A stretch of DNA of 64,000 nucleotides. Origin: Prorocentrum cordatum. Taxonomy: Eukaryota > Sar > Dinophyceae > Prorocentrales > Prorocentraceae. The notes below the pieces were generated by a model. That model searched no databases. It was not told where the DNA came from and saw only the letters and a program-made list of their open reading frames with translations. Each line of letters begins with the position of its first letter. Position 1 is the first letter of the stretch. The translations under genes were made by a program, and so were the position numbers. Below, piece by piece: positions 1-10,030 of this stretch. The DNA lies in assembly GCA_963575745.1 (NCBI GenBank), contig CAUYUJ010003614.1, forward strand, positions 400,001 through 464,000. Reading direction: 5' to 3'.

Positions 1-720
1 CATGCGGCTCTCCAATCCTACACAACAAAATCTCATACACAACCCCTGCCTGCCACTTTTATTTGAGAGGAAACGCCGCTTTCCCACCACCTCAACAAAT
101 TCGCCCCTACATCATGCGGAGACTTGGTTCTAACCCGCGTGAGTGCCACACAACGAAACCGTCCAAAACCGAATATACTGGAAGCAGCCGAGAAGAACTC
201 GACGAAGCAACAAGAACGCAACAGCCGACTGCACCAAAACCGACCAAAATGAAGCCGAATTCAACTCATCCGAACCAACCCAACCGCGGACATCCTTGTG
301 GCCTCCTCCCCAGACCCCCAACATTGTATTGGTTTTGGTTCGCAACGTGGGCCCACTGAGGCCTACACCCCTTCCCCGGGACAGCCTTCCATCCCGAGTC
401 CTTTCTTGACAGCCCCACGGCCTAGACAGCCCCCCGAAGCCAAGAACTGTCAAGACACTGCCGCGGTGACACCAACAGCGGGCCCATGCTTCCCGTCCCA
501 GTGTCCACTGCATCGCCGCGACAGCGTTGGCTTTGAGAATATGCCTCGGGCCTTCGGCGGCCTCGGGGCACGATGTCGGCCAGCGCGTCGTTATCCCCAA
601 GGTTGCCCCCAAGACGCCCACGATGCCCCCAAGGGGCCCCCAGAAGGCGCCCCGTTCCAGAAGAGGCTTCCCAGAAGCTCTCAAAAGGCCCCCAGAACCA
701 CCCTGGAGCGCACTCGGCGA
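1..720. other. Gene-free repeat-rich DNA
   Basis: No convincing gene seen. About 365-470 resembles the dispersed repeat with a CCCCGGGAC...CATCCCGAGT core found at 60 kb. About 590-715 is a degenerate run of CCCCCAAG/GAGGC words, also seen at 33.2, 35.2, 40.5 and 52.2 kb. Reading frames here are open only because stop codons are rare in such GC-rich DNA. Confidence 0.5.
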
Positions 721-723
721 GTC

Positions 724-914
724 AAGGGGAACAAACAATGCATAACAGCTCTGAGGTCCGAGCGGAATTCTCGAGTCGGCGCTGGACCGCTCCCTGTCGC
801 GCAGAACGAGCCAACGGCGGCGCCAGAGGCGCCGCGAAAAGGGCTCAAGCGCCGATCCGAGGAAGCCGCGCGGACCTCCCAGTTGTCGTGTTCATGCCTT
901 TGTCTCTTCCTCTA
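724..914. repeat. Old foldback element, family F1
   Basis: The left end AAGGGGAAC and the reversed right end TAGAGGAAG correspond to the termini of the well-preserved F1 element at 39363-39561. Both copies share GAGGTCCG.GCGGA arms and a GTCGGCGCTGGAC block. The arms pair with each other but are much decayed, and no target duplication is recognisable. Confidence 0.55.
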
Positions 915-935
915 GAAAGGCCCTAGATCGGGGGC

Positions 936-1117
936 GGCCAAGAGGGGAGCGTCCAAGCGGGGGGCGCAAATCATGGCCGGCGGCATGCGCGCGGCCCAGG
1001 AGGGGGGGCGGGGACGTAAGGAAATAAGAAGAGGCGCAATGAAATCTGGGGGGATATCATGGCCCCCACCATGATATCCACCCCCCTAGTCATCACCCCC
1101 CTTTTTGCCGCCCCCGG
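936..1117. repeat. Dispersed repeat R1, copy 1
   Basis: Close match, same orientation, to 60888-61077. It contains a short palindrome around GATATCATGG/CCATGATATC and an AAATAAGAAGAGGCGC block. No coding potential seen. The two copies are 60 kb apart. Confidence 0.75.
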
Positions 1118-1237
1118 CTAGAGGCGCAGCTGCTGGCATGTGTCCCGAAGCCAGAACACCTCCAAGAACCCACGAGACTTCCCGAACAAAAATTAGCCTG
1201 GCGAAAGACCACCATATGCAATTGTGAGAACTGCCGT

Positions 1238-2909
1238 TGTATGCGCCGCATCCGGTGGAACTCCCTGTTGGGCCACAAAACGTGTGAGGGGTGTATCAAA
1301 ATGGGTGCGGTGGGCGAATGCGAGCGCTGGCATCTGGGCCTTCGGTGGAGTTCCCTATGGGGCGTCGAAACGTGTAAGGGGTGTCCCAACATGGGCGCGG
1401 TGGGCTGCGAGCGCTGGCATCTGGGCCTTCGGTGGAGCTCCCTATGGGGCCACAGAGCGTGTAAGGGGTGTCCCAACATGGGCGCGGTGGGCGCATGCGA
1501 GCGCTGGCATGTGTGCCTTCAGTGGAACTCCCTCCGGGGCCACAAAACGTGTGAGGGGGGTTCCAATATGTGCGCGGTGAGCGCATCATGCGAGCGCTGG
1601 CATCTGGGCCTTCGGCGGGACTCCCTGTGGGGCCAAACAACAATTAAGGGGTGTCCCAACATTGGCGCGGTGGGCGCATGCGCGCGCTGGCATGTGGGCA
1701 TTCGGTGGAGCTCCCTCTGGGGCCACAAACCGTGTGAGGGGTGTGCCAACATGGGAGCCGTGGGGGCATGCGAGCGCTGGCATCTGGGCCTGTGGTGGAG
1801 CTCCTTATGGAGCCGCAAAACGTGCAAGGGGTGTGCCAACATGGGTTCGGTGGGCGCATGCGAGCGCTGGCATCTGGGCCTTCGGTGGAGCTCCCGATGG
1901 GGCCACCAAACGTGTGAGGGGTGTGCCAAAATGGGCGCGGCGGGCGCATGCGAGCGCTGGCATGTGTGCCTTCAGTGTAACTCCCTTGGGGCCACAAAAC
2001 GTGTGAGGGCTGTGCCAACATGGGTGCGGTGGGCGCATGCGGGCGCTGGCACCTGGACCTTCGGTGGAACTCCCTGTGGGGCCACAAACCGTGTGAGGGG
2101 TGTGCCAAAATGGATGCAGCGGGCGCATGCGAGCGCTGGCATGTGGGCCTGTGGTGGAGCTCCCTATGGGCTCCCTATGGGGCCACAAAGCGTGTGAAGG
2201 GTGTGCCAAAATAGGTGCGGTGGGCGAATGCGAGCGCTAGCATCTGGGCCTTCGGTGAAGCCTCTTATGGGGCTACAAAACGTGTGAGGGATGTGCCAAA
2301 ATGGGCGCGGCGGGCGCATGCGAGCGCTGGCATCTGGGCCTTCGGTGGAGCTCCCAATGGGGCCACAAACCGTGTGAGGGGTGTGCCAAAATTCGTGCGG
2401 TGGGCGCATGCGCGCGCTGGCATGTGGGCCTTCGGTGGAGCTCCCTGTGGGGCCACAAAACGTGTGAGGGGTGTGCCAACATGGATGCTGTGGGCGCGTG
2501 CGAGCGCTGACACCTGGACCTTCGGTGGAGCTCCCTATGGGGGGGGGGGGCACAAAACGTGTGAGGGGTGTGCCAACATGGGTGCGGTGGGCGCATGCGA
2601 GCGCTGGCATCTGGGCCTTCGGTGGAGTTCCCCTTGGGGCCACAAAACGTGTGAGGATATGCCAAAATGGATGTGGTGGGCGCATGCGAGCGCTGGTGTC
2701 TGGGCCTGTAGTGGAACTCCCTATGGGGCCACAAAACGTGAGAGGGGTGCCAAAATTGGTGCGGTGGGCGCATGCGGGCGCTGGCATCTGGGCCTTCGGT
2801 GGAGCTCCCAATGGGGCCACAAACCGTGGGCGCGTGCGAGCGCTGGCATCTGGGCCTTCGGTGGAGCTCCCTATGGTACCACGAAACGTATGAGGGGGGT
2901 GCCAAAAGT
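1238..2909 (+). repeat. 90-bp satellite, about 18.6 copies
   Basis: Tandem array with a 90-bp unit, beginning for example TGCGAGCGCTGGCATCTGGG and passing through GGGGCCACAAAACGTGTGAG. Because 90 is a multiple of three and the unit lacks stops, every frame is open over long stretches. In one frame it reads as a 30-residue Cys- and Trp-containing repeat (KTCEGC...CERWH). Some units carry 3-nt or larger indels, and a G-run near 2540 breaks the frame. No signal peptide or flanking unique coding sequence is visible, so I call it a satellite rather than a gene; a repeat protein cannot be excluded. Confidence 0.85.
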
Positions 2910-2939
2910 TGGGGAGGAGAGGGGGTGGGGGAGAATGGG

Positions 2940-3600
2940 AGGAGGGAGGAGGAGTGAGGACGCGGGGCGCTGTTTCGTCAAAGCGAGGACCCAACACACC
3001 ACAGGATGGTTGGGAAAAACCCTGCGGCCGCACCGCTGGTGGGGCCGGGCCGCAGCGGCGCGCCCGCCTGGCGCTCCAGGTCGAGCACGCGGGAGATGCT
3101 GGCGGAGACGAAACGGCCCGGCGGCAGGGCGGCAGACGCGGCCGCGCCGCCCTGGGGCAAGGGCCGCCGCCGCGCGCGCGCGGCTACCGCCGCTCTGGGC
3201 CCACGCTGCTCCGTCGTCCTCGTCGCCGCCGCCGCCGTAGGCGTCGCCGCCGCCGTTCTCGTCGCCGCCGTCGCCGCCACCCTGTCCTCGTCGCCGTCGT
3301 CATCGTCGCCGCCGTCACCGCCGCCGTCGCTCCCGCCATCGTCGCCGCCGCCGTCACTCCCGCCATCGCCGTCGCCGTCGTTGTCCTTGGTGTCCTCGGC
3401 GCCACCCTTCCTGGTCGTCCTGCTCCTCCCCCCCCCCTTGGCTGGGATGCTTGGAGCAGCGCGCCTGGCGGGGGCGCCCCGCCCGCGCCATGACTGGAGT
3501 CCAGACGGGGTTCGGGCGCGCCCGAGGACGTCAGGCAGGGCGATGGGCCCAGCTCTGGGACCAGGAGCGGGGCTCCCTCCTAAGGTGGGGAAGCCAAAGA
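2940..3600. other. GC-rich segment with CGC/CGT triplet tract
   Basis: No gene supported. About 3220-3400 is an imperfect (CGC/CGT)n tract that gives poly-Ala, poly-Arg or Ser/Pro-rich frames. The rest is GC-rich sequence without recognisable domains. Confidence 0.5.
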
Positions 3601-3619
3601 GTACCGACTAGAGCACAGA

Positions 3620-3770
3620 ACATCCACCCCGAGAATAACCACCCCGACACGTGAGGCAGTTTAGTAAACGCGCCCAGAGGAGGAATCGAACAGGGCAGGG
3701 CTGTTTAGTAAACGCCCAGGGCCGTTCAGTGAACGCCAGTTGTCGGGTCCGAGTGGTTTTTCCTTCCTTG
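3620..3770. repeat. Dispersed repeat R2, copy 1
   Basis: Roughly 150 bp, repeated at 5138-5287. It contains three spaced versions of GTTTAGTAAACGCCCAG, each centred on an 11-bp palindrome (GTTTA-G-TAAAC), and a GGAATCGAACAGGGCAGGGC block. Confidence 0.8.
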
Positions 3771-3772
3771 AC

Positions 3773-3880
3773 CGATACCGCTGCTCCCCGGACCTCTCCC
3801 GGGGTGCGCTCTGGCCAGGATTTCGAAGCGAATCCAGCGGTGGCGACGAGGGCCGCCCAGGAGGCCCAAAAAGGGGAAAA
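3773..3880. repeat. Dispersed repeat R3, copy 1
   Basis: Clearly similar to 38188-38300 and more weakly to 62597-62700. The shared core is GGACCTCTCCCGGGGTGCG followed by a GCGAATCCA.CGGTGGCGACG block. Not recognisably coding. Confidence 0.7.
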
Positions 3881-4226
3881 AGGGGGCAGGGTAGCGGTGT
3901 TGGTACCTGAGGTACCTGAGGTACCCACTGAGCGGGTCGGCGACGCAACAACTTCTGAACAAAGAAGAACCGACAACCTTGGAAATCTAAGATTGTCTGC
4001 TGCGGAGATACACAAAATCGTTGCACCAATCCACTTGGGGGACGCAGCTTCATGATACCTCTTCCTCCTCTTACCAAGGTCGCTGGCATCATCTTCCCGC
4101 GTCGGGCTTTCTGCGACGAGCCCTCCGACCACAGCTCGAGCGAGGGGCAACAGTGGAGCGCGGCGCGGGCCCGGGCGTGGAACATACCGTGCCGCGCACT
4201 CTCGCCTGGCCGAAGGGCTGGAACTG
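3881..4226. other. No gene identified
   Basis: Contains a short GGTACCTGA tandem near 3902-3927 and a GC-rich stretch. Nothing recognised. Confidence 0.4.
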
Positions 4227-4375
4227 AAGGGGCCCCGGGACACACAAATAGATAGACACACATAACAGGATTCTCCATCGTTTCCCATATGTTCTGGGTT
4301 TTTGTCTTCCCCCCCGCTTCCCATATTTTCCCATATTTTCCTGGGAGTCGACGATTAGTTGTGTCTGTGTGTTTT
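4227..4375. repeat. Dispersed repeat R4, copy 1
   Basis: About 150 bp, matching 44757-44905 in the same orientation. Both have AACAGGATTC, CCCATATGTTCTGG, a run of seven C and a doubled CCATATTTTC motif. Confidence 0.8.
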
Positions 4376-4485
4376 CTGCAGAGGGTGGTCGATGAAATCC
4401 TTCGGAAGACGACCGAACACTCCCGCAGCACCCTCGGGTGCCCGTCGCTCCTGGTTGATCTGGTGTCTCAAATCGGGAAGGAAGG

Positions 4486-4491
<6 letters not shown>

Positions 4492-4543
<52 letters not shown>
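4492..4543. repeat. (CT)n(TA)n microsatellite
   Basis: A CT dinucleotide tract passes directly into a TA tract. Confidence 0.95.
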
Positions 4544-4747
4544 TACACCGACGCTTTTTCGGGGCCCTGCACTGGAATTTGCACAGGAAGCCCGATCCTG
4601 GTGTATACGGGATCCTGTTGTCTGATGTTTTCGTTATTTCCCCAAGCAGACGGGGAAAAGTATACACCATGCCACCCCGACGTCGTCCCCGACCCTCAAG
4701 AAGTGCTGGGATTGAAAGACAGCCCACCACTGGTGATATACAATGCT

Positions 4748-4808
4748 CCAGTTTCCGAGGAAGGGCTCCTCTGGCTTGGCCGCCAACGGCCGAAGCAACG
4801 TGCGGTAC
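4748..4808. repeat. Dispersed repeat R5, copy 1
   Basis: A block of about 60 bp with GTTTCCGAGGAAGGGCTCCT and a GCCAACGGCCGAAGCA tail. Further copies at 5058-5124 and 5287-5352. Confidence 0.75.
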
Positions 4809-5057
4809 GTATGTGACGTACGTACGTGCAGTTCTCATGGAAGTGATGAGGCGCACCATATTTGTTCCACACTCGTTATCCGTCTGCCCCTCCTCTGCCC
4901 TCTCTTGTCTCCTCCAACTCCACACAGGCAATGAATCGCCCTACGTATGTTGCAGCCTGTCCCCGGTCCTCTCAGAGGGCCAGCGCGTTACAGGCGCACC
5001 TGCCTCCCTTGCAGGGACGCCGGCCCTTCCCGGCGACGGCAGCTTCGTTCGTTCGTT

Positions 5058-5124
5058 CCAGTTTCCGAGGAAAGGCTCCTCTGGATGCGCCGCCAACGGC
5101 CGAAGCAGCGTGCGGCTCGTTTCA
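5058..5124. repeat. Dispersed repeat R5, copy 2
   Basis: Same orientation as the copy at 4748. It lies 13 bp upstream of repeat R2 copy 2. Confidence 0.75.
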
Positions 5125-5137
5125 TAGAGGGCAAAAA

Positions 5138-5287
5138 ATCCACCCCCATAATCACCACCCCGATAAGCGAGGCCGTTGAGTAAACGCACCCAAAGAAGGA
5201 ATCGAACAGGGCAGGGCTGCTTAGTAAACGCCCAGGGCCACTTAATAAACGCCAATTGTCGGGTCCGGGTGATTTTTCCTCCCTTGA
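5138..5287. repeat. Dispersed repeat R2, copy 2
   Basis: Second copy of the repeat at 3620, here sandwiched between two direct copies of R5. The order R5-R2-R5 looks as if R2 inserted into, or recombined next to, a tandem pair of R5. Confidence 0.8.
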
Positions 5288-5352
5288 AGTTTTCGAGGAA
5301 GGGCTCCTCTGGCTGCGCCGCCAACGGCCGAAGCAGCGTGCGGCTCGTTTCA
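5287..5352. repeat. Dispersed repeat R5, copy 3
   Basis: Third R5 copy, directly abutting the end of R2 copy 2. Confidence 0.75.
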
Positions 5353-5540
5353 CGCGTGGCCTCGGCCCCGCCGAGCAGCAGCGGCTGCGGAGGATGCTTG
5401 AGTTCTGCAGGCCGTCTCCGCACGGGTGACAAGCGGCGAACGGCAGCAGACCACCCTGCCGCCCAGTCATCCGGCTGCTCCTCCGCGTCCTTCGGCGGCA
5501 ACTCATGGGAGCCTTCCTTACCATCTTGTCAGCACTTGCG

Positions 5541-5612
5541 AATCGACGCTAATCGACGCTAGCCGACGCTCATCGACGCAGACGGCGCGAATCGATGCTG
5601 GCCGACGCTAAA
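5541..5612. repeat. Short minisatellite, GACGCTAATC-like
   Basis: About six imperfect 10-12-bp units built on ATCGACGCT. Confidence 0.7.
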
Positions 5613-5971
5613 TCGGCACATCTCATCGACTCCCAGACGCTAGTCGACACGAACGACAGAATTAAGAGGGTATACCAGGCTCCCATGATTTGCAACCGAC
5701 GCGTCCTGCCTATGTTGCTCCTCATAGACGTCCACGGCGACACCCACATCGGAACCGACCGATCGCATAGCGAGGTCGACCACGACCGACATCGAGGGAT
5801 GGAACGCATCCTACTAGAAGGACGCAGCGGCGCAACAACAGACCAAGCCGAACGGACCGAATGCAGCCGAGTGCGAAGCAACTGAACCGACCGACCTGTA
5901 GACGCCCCTGATCCCCCCCCACGCCGATCTTCGATCCCCGATGCTCGACCCTCGAGGGGGGGAAGGGAAGA

Positions 5972-6028
5972 GAAGGAGGAGGAGGAGGAGGAGGAGGAGG
6001 AGGAGGAGGAGGAGGAGGAAGAAGAGGA
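5972..6028. repeat. (GGA)n tract
   Basis: Purine-only triplet tract ending 2 bp before a spliced-leader-like sequence. Confidence 0.95.
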
Positions 6029-6030
6029 GT

Positions 6031-6047
6031 TCCGTAGCCATTTGGCT
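6031..6047 (+). other. Possible spliced-leader relic (weak)
   Basis: TCCGTAGCCATTTGGCT matches the first 18 nt of the dinoflagellate spliced leader with one T missing. The last four SL bases are not present. It is followed by GC-rich coding-like sequence on the same strand, as expected for a retroposed mRNA, but 17 nt with a deletion is modest evidence. Confidence 0.4.
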
Positions 6048-7279
6048 GCGGGAGGCCTGCGGGGTGCTGTGGAGGTGCCCGAGCAAGTGCCTGAGAGGAC
6101 TCGTGGACAAGTGTGGGCGCGGAAGAGCGCCAGCAACCTGGCGAAACGATTGAGGAAAGAACGGGCGGCGCAGGCTGTGAAGCACGCCGTCGACACCTCG
6201 ATGGACGCCCTGGCTATCGACTGCTGCGCGGTCGAGCTTGGCCCAGAGTTGGCCTCGAGGCTGGAGTCGCAAGGCCGAGCCTTGGTTCTCCACCGAAGCG
6301 TGGATGGACGTCATCAGCTCGGCGACATCGGGGCACCATCGTCATCAACTGGGGCACCATCGTCATCGGCTCGGCGACGCCCTACGAGAGCTGGCTGCGC
6401 TGGCGCAAGTCCCCGCGGACTGGCGCCGCCGTGCTGTCAAGGCGGCTGGTGATCGCGCCCGGCACGAGGCTTGGTCCAGGGGCGTCGTGCACTCGGAGAA
6501 TCGCGTCGAGGACGCCGCGGAGCCGAGTACACTGCCGCGCTGGAGGCGCAGCGCGCTCAGCCGCCAGCGGTTGGGCTGGCGCCAGGCGTGTGGCTTGAGA
6601 GCGACCAGGCCGGCGTCCTGCCGGGAGCCCTCGGCGTGGAGGCCGTGGACGGCGAGGGCGCTTCGCGGCCGCCCCGCGAGGTCTCGGCGGTCGAGCTCCG
6701 TGCGGCCCGCGGCGCTGCGGATGGAGCCGCCGCCGGTGCTCGGCGAGCAGCCCGGCGTGGCGGCCGACGCCCTGCTCGTCCAGCCGGAGGCGCCAGGCGA
6801 GCTGCAGGCTGCCGTCCCGTGCGCGGAGGGTCTGCCCGAAGCCCGCGGGCAGGGAGGTGGCTGCCGGCCGGAGGCGGGCCGTGCAGGCCTCGGCGCAGCA
6901 GCACACAGCGCAGGGGGCCTTTGGGAAGGAGCGGGCGGGCGGCGCCTGCATGTCGCGTGTGGGCCCAGGCGTCGGTGCGCCTCGGCAGGGACCGTGGCGG
7001 CGGCGAGGCGCTCCTGGACCTGCCTGCTGGAGGCGCGGCCCCTCGGGAGGCCGACGACGTGCAGGACGACGATCCCGAGGCACGGCGAACGTGGGAGGTG
7101 CAGGCGCGGGGCCCACACGTGGACAGCTGTCGCCACGCGTCGGCCCACCCCGTGCCCCTCCCGTGCACCCTCGTCGGAGCCGTCGGCGGTGGAGGGCGCC
7201 AATTCCGAGGCGGACCGCGACGACGTCGCGGAGGCTGGCGCGGCCATGGGGCAGGAGCGGGCCCTGAACCTGAACCTAA
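6048..7279 (+). pseudogene. Coding-like GC-rich region, frame-broken
   Basis: I do not recognise a family. Downstream of the possible SL relic, protein-like composition passes between frames. There is an early stretch with LAIDCCAVELGPELAS (about 6190-6240), then an Ala/Arg-rich stretch in another frame up to about 7270. A 21-bp tandem (GGGGCACCATCGTCATC) lies near 6330-6370. No domain, catalytic motif or signal peptide is visible. It may be one decayed processed gene together with the ORF that follows. Because of the extreme GC content, open frames alone prove little. Confidence 0.25.
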
Positions 7280-7675
7280 ACCGCGGCCCGCGGTGCGGAG
7301 CGGTGGGAGTGCCATGAACCTAAGCTCCTGGACCATGCCATCGAACTCTTCAAGCAGTGCTGCGTCCAGGAGGCAGAGCAGCTGAAATGCGAGGCGACAG
7401 TGTCTTTCGAGCTCATTTCCTGGAAGGTCCAAGCATTTCCGAAGCGCGCTTACACGGATTCCGTGTGCCATGTGGCTTCCTGGGCAGAGGGCTTCGCTGC
7501 GGAGTCCTGGTGCTGCGCGTTGCATAGGCCCGATGATCCCTTCTTCGACGAGAAACCGATCCTGTTCACAGAGGTGTTGGTTGCGATGCTTCCGAAGTCC
7601 GCCAAACAGGTTAAGGCCCTCGGCTCCACCAACTGCGTCCACGTCGCAGGCGTGGGTCGCTTGAAGATCTCCTGA
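7280..7675 (+). CDS. Hypothetical protein fragment, about 131 codons
   Basis: The frame is open from just after a TAA at 7277 to a TGA at 7673. The predicted product has balanced composition unlike the surrounding low-complexity frames: a segment HAIELFKQCCVQEAEQLKC, then AYTDSVCHVASWAEGF, PFFDEKPILFTEVLVAM and a C-terminal HVAGVGRLKIS. There is no clear start codon in the first half, so it is probably the 3' part of a longer reading frame running in from 6048-7279. No family recognised, and no membrane segment or signal peptide. A palindrome near 7871 and an AT-richer stretch follow, consistent with an mRNA 3' end, but that is inference. Confidence 0.35.
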   Translation, partial: TAARGAERWECHEPKLLDHAIELFKQCCVQEAEQLKCEATVSFELISWKVQAFPKRAYTDSVCHVASWAEGFAAESWCCALHRPDDPFFDEKPILFTEVLVAMLPKSAKQVKALGSTNCVHVAGVGRLKIS

Positions 7676-7870
7676 GCCTGACAGCATACCCTGTGGGAGC
7701 TACAGTCGGGCCCCTGAAAGCAGGAACGCTAAACAAAAAACGAAGCTCCTGCTTGGACTTCAAGCGCCTCCGTGCCACAGGAGGGCAAGAGGGACAGCAC
7801 CGGAGGAACCTGGGGAACATAGAGCCCCTTCCGAACCCAAACTGCTCCTTATTTCAACGTCTTGGCTGTA

Positions 7871-7896
7871 GGCTGGAGCTGCCGCCAGCTCCAGCC
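7871..7896. other. Perfect 11-bp-stem hairpin
   Basis: GGCTGGAGCTG and its exact complement CAGCTCCAGCC are separated by four bases. It lies about 200 bp after the stop codon at 7675 and could form a 3'-UTR stem. No U-run marks it as a bacterial-type terminator. Confidence 0.7.
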
Positions 7897-7993
7897 GCCT
7901 GAGGCCCCGCCTTCCTGCGCCCTGTCTCCCTAATTAAAGCTGTGCGTAGCCCGCCCAACTTTTAGCGGAAGAGGTTCGCTCTCGCCCCGCAGA

Positions 7994-9146
7994 TCAAAAA
8001 CTGTGGGCTGGAGTTGGTCCGTTGACTGGGCGGCTGGGCTCGGCTCGGCATGCTGGTGGCCCTGTATGCGGGGGTCCTGGTAGGCTGCGGGGGCGACCTG
8101 GGCCTGCGCTCCACCCCATACGGCCTCGGGCGCTCCCGCCCCCGCTTCTCCCTTCCGCCCCCCCTGCGCCTCCCCTCTTGGGGGGGGGTGTTCGCTCGGG
8201 TCCTGCCCTGCGGCTGGGGTCTCTGGGGTGTCCCGGGTCCCTCGTCGCCTTATTTTGCCAATTCACGTTGTGGGCGCCTCGGGGTCTTCTCTCTTGGCCC
8301 CCCTTCGGCTCGTCGCCGCGCACGCTCTGAGCTTGGAAACTAAGGCCGCCCGGGTTTTCCTTTTTCACCGACGCTCCTGTGACATTGATCTCTTGGAAAT
8401 ACATGTCTGTACAATGTCTATCCACTTGGCTCACCTCGGCATCGACGCGGAGCATTGCATTCGTGCGCCTTCCACGAGGGATATTTACCAGAACGTGCTT
8501 CCGAGCCTGCATCACATCGAAACGCTGACCAAGCACATTTTGCAAGTGGAGATCTCCGGTGGCAGCGACGGCCCCGAAAGCGCCAGAAGCGGAAACGGCA
8601 GCTGTCGGGCTGGGCGTCAGGTAGAGTGTCGGGCAAGGCGTCGGGCCAGGCGTCGGGCAGGGCGTCGTGTAGGAAGTCGGGCTAGGCGTCGGGTAGGGCG
8701 TCGGGCTGGGCGTCGCGACGCCGCACCCTTGACCCTCGCCTGCTCCCCCTTGCAGCTTGGAAAGAGTGCACAATCGCAGCCCATAGCCCGAGTAATGCGA
8801 TACGGCAGTGCTGTAAGACCCAGTTTTGTAACCGGGGCGAGTTCCCCAACCCAAGGTGACGCAACGCATGGTGCCCATCGCGGGCCAATAATAATCTCCA
8901 GCATGTCGCATCGTCGTCGACTCCGCCAAACAATACACGGTCTGGTCCCTGGCGACCCCCCCCCCAGGCCCCAGCGCTCTGGCCCCAGTAGCTGCCAGAC
9001 ACGGCGGAATATGACGCTCCGATGCGCTTGGACATCAACTGCTGGCCCGCTGGCTTCTCGCTGGACACGTCGATGGCGGCCAAGCTGGGGGCACCGCCGA
9101 CGAGAAGGAGCACCGTTAGGGCGGTGGGCACCTTCTGCGGCGACAT
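7994..9146 (-). CDS. Secreted IPRG-domain protein, retroposed copy, one frameshift
   Basis: The minus-strand reading frame starts at ATG 9146, 79 nt after a spliced-leader relic, and has no visible introns. It opens with a signal peptide (MSPQKVPTALTVLLLVGGAP then SLAA). A Ser/Tyr/Trp-rich segment follows, then a Pro-Thr linker of repeated PTP/SPT words (about 8610-8720). After that comes a compact domain with GDLHLQNVLGQRFD, VLVNIPRG and CTDMYFQEINVTGA. From memory, this GD.H...FD...IPRG pattern occurs in large dinoflagellate families and loosely resembles a von Willebrand D-type fold; no search was possible. The frame changes once, in a run of ten C at about 8958-8967. One sequencing error there would make the gene intact. 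After about 8350 the frame continues as Arg/Pro-rich sequence that is probably UTR. Function unknown; secretion is inferred. Confidence 0.6.
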
Positions 9147-9224
9147 GCCGCGCGAGTGAAGAGAATGTTCGGATGGTTCGGCGTCGCGGATCGGCCCTGA
9201 GGGGCACGCGCTGCGCCTGCCAGT

Positions 9225-9246
9225 CTGGAGCCAAAATGGCTACGGA
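9225..9246 (-). other. Dinoflagellate spliced-leader relic
   Basis: On the minus strand these 22 nt match the DinoSL consensus, including CCGTAGCCATTTTGGCTC, with one mismatch at the third base from the 3' end (A to C). The relic precedes the signal-peptide ATG by 79 nt on the same strand, the position expected if a trans-spliced mRNA was reverse transcribed and inserted. Confidence 0.85.
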
Positions 9247-9249
9247 TCC

Positions 9250-10020
9250 CTGGGTCGTTCAATCTTGAACGATCGCAGCTCTCCGATAGCGCAGGCCGTC
9301 CGCTGCACCACCCCGTCGAAGCTGCGGCAGCCTCCCAACAGAGGTGATAGGAAGAGGGAGAGAAAGGAACTGGCATGCGGCTTGAAACTCGCATGGCTGG
9401 AATCACTGTAAAAAACACATCCGAAGGCGTATGTTTCAAGCTTCCTGGTACTTTGGACAAGGAGAAAGCAAAAGCAGGCGAGCAACAAGAAAAGGAGCAA
9501 GAGGAAGAGGCGGAGGAGGACGGTCATGAGAAGGAGGCGAAGAAGGATTAAGAAGGGCAGGGCGACGCTGAGAGAGAGGAGTGGTGGCTCCCAGCCCAGA
9601 ACAAAAGCCCCAATAATAGCTGAATGCGTCGCCCTGCGCATCCCACGAAAGATAACGGAGGCGCCTGAAGAGGCTCCAGCAGCCAGGAACCATCTGCCTG
9701 CATCCTCAAGCTCCTCCTCCTCCTCCTCCTGCTCCTTCTCCTCATCTCTCGCTCGCACCATGGGAGGTTCCTTCTCATTCCTCCTCCCCCCCTTGTTCGA
9801 ATGTCACCCGCGACTGCTCCAGCGCTCTCGTTCCCACCGCTCCTCAGACCCTCCCCCTACGACATCAAAACATAACATGTGATAAGACTCAGATAGGGGC
9901 CAGACTTGAGTGTCGCTCTGTGGGGCTGTCCGACACGGGGCCCAGGGGGTGGGTGACGACCGTTCGAGGGGGGGTCCAGGCAGAATGTATACGCTTAATG
10001 GTTAACTCACTGAAACAGCT
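9250..10020. other. No gene identified
   Basis: Purine-rich tracts near 9480-9550 and a (TCC)n tract near 9708-9745 dominate. Long minus-strand frames here are Leu-rich shadows of those tracts. Confidence 0.5.
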
Positions 10021-10030
10021 GTATGCGTAT

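Noticed and set aside
9240-9761. Leu-rich multi-membrane protein on the minus strand
   Set aside because: The hydrophobic run is the complement of GGA/AGG-rich DNA, with no start context or recognised family.
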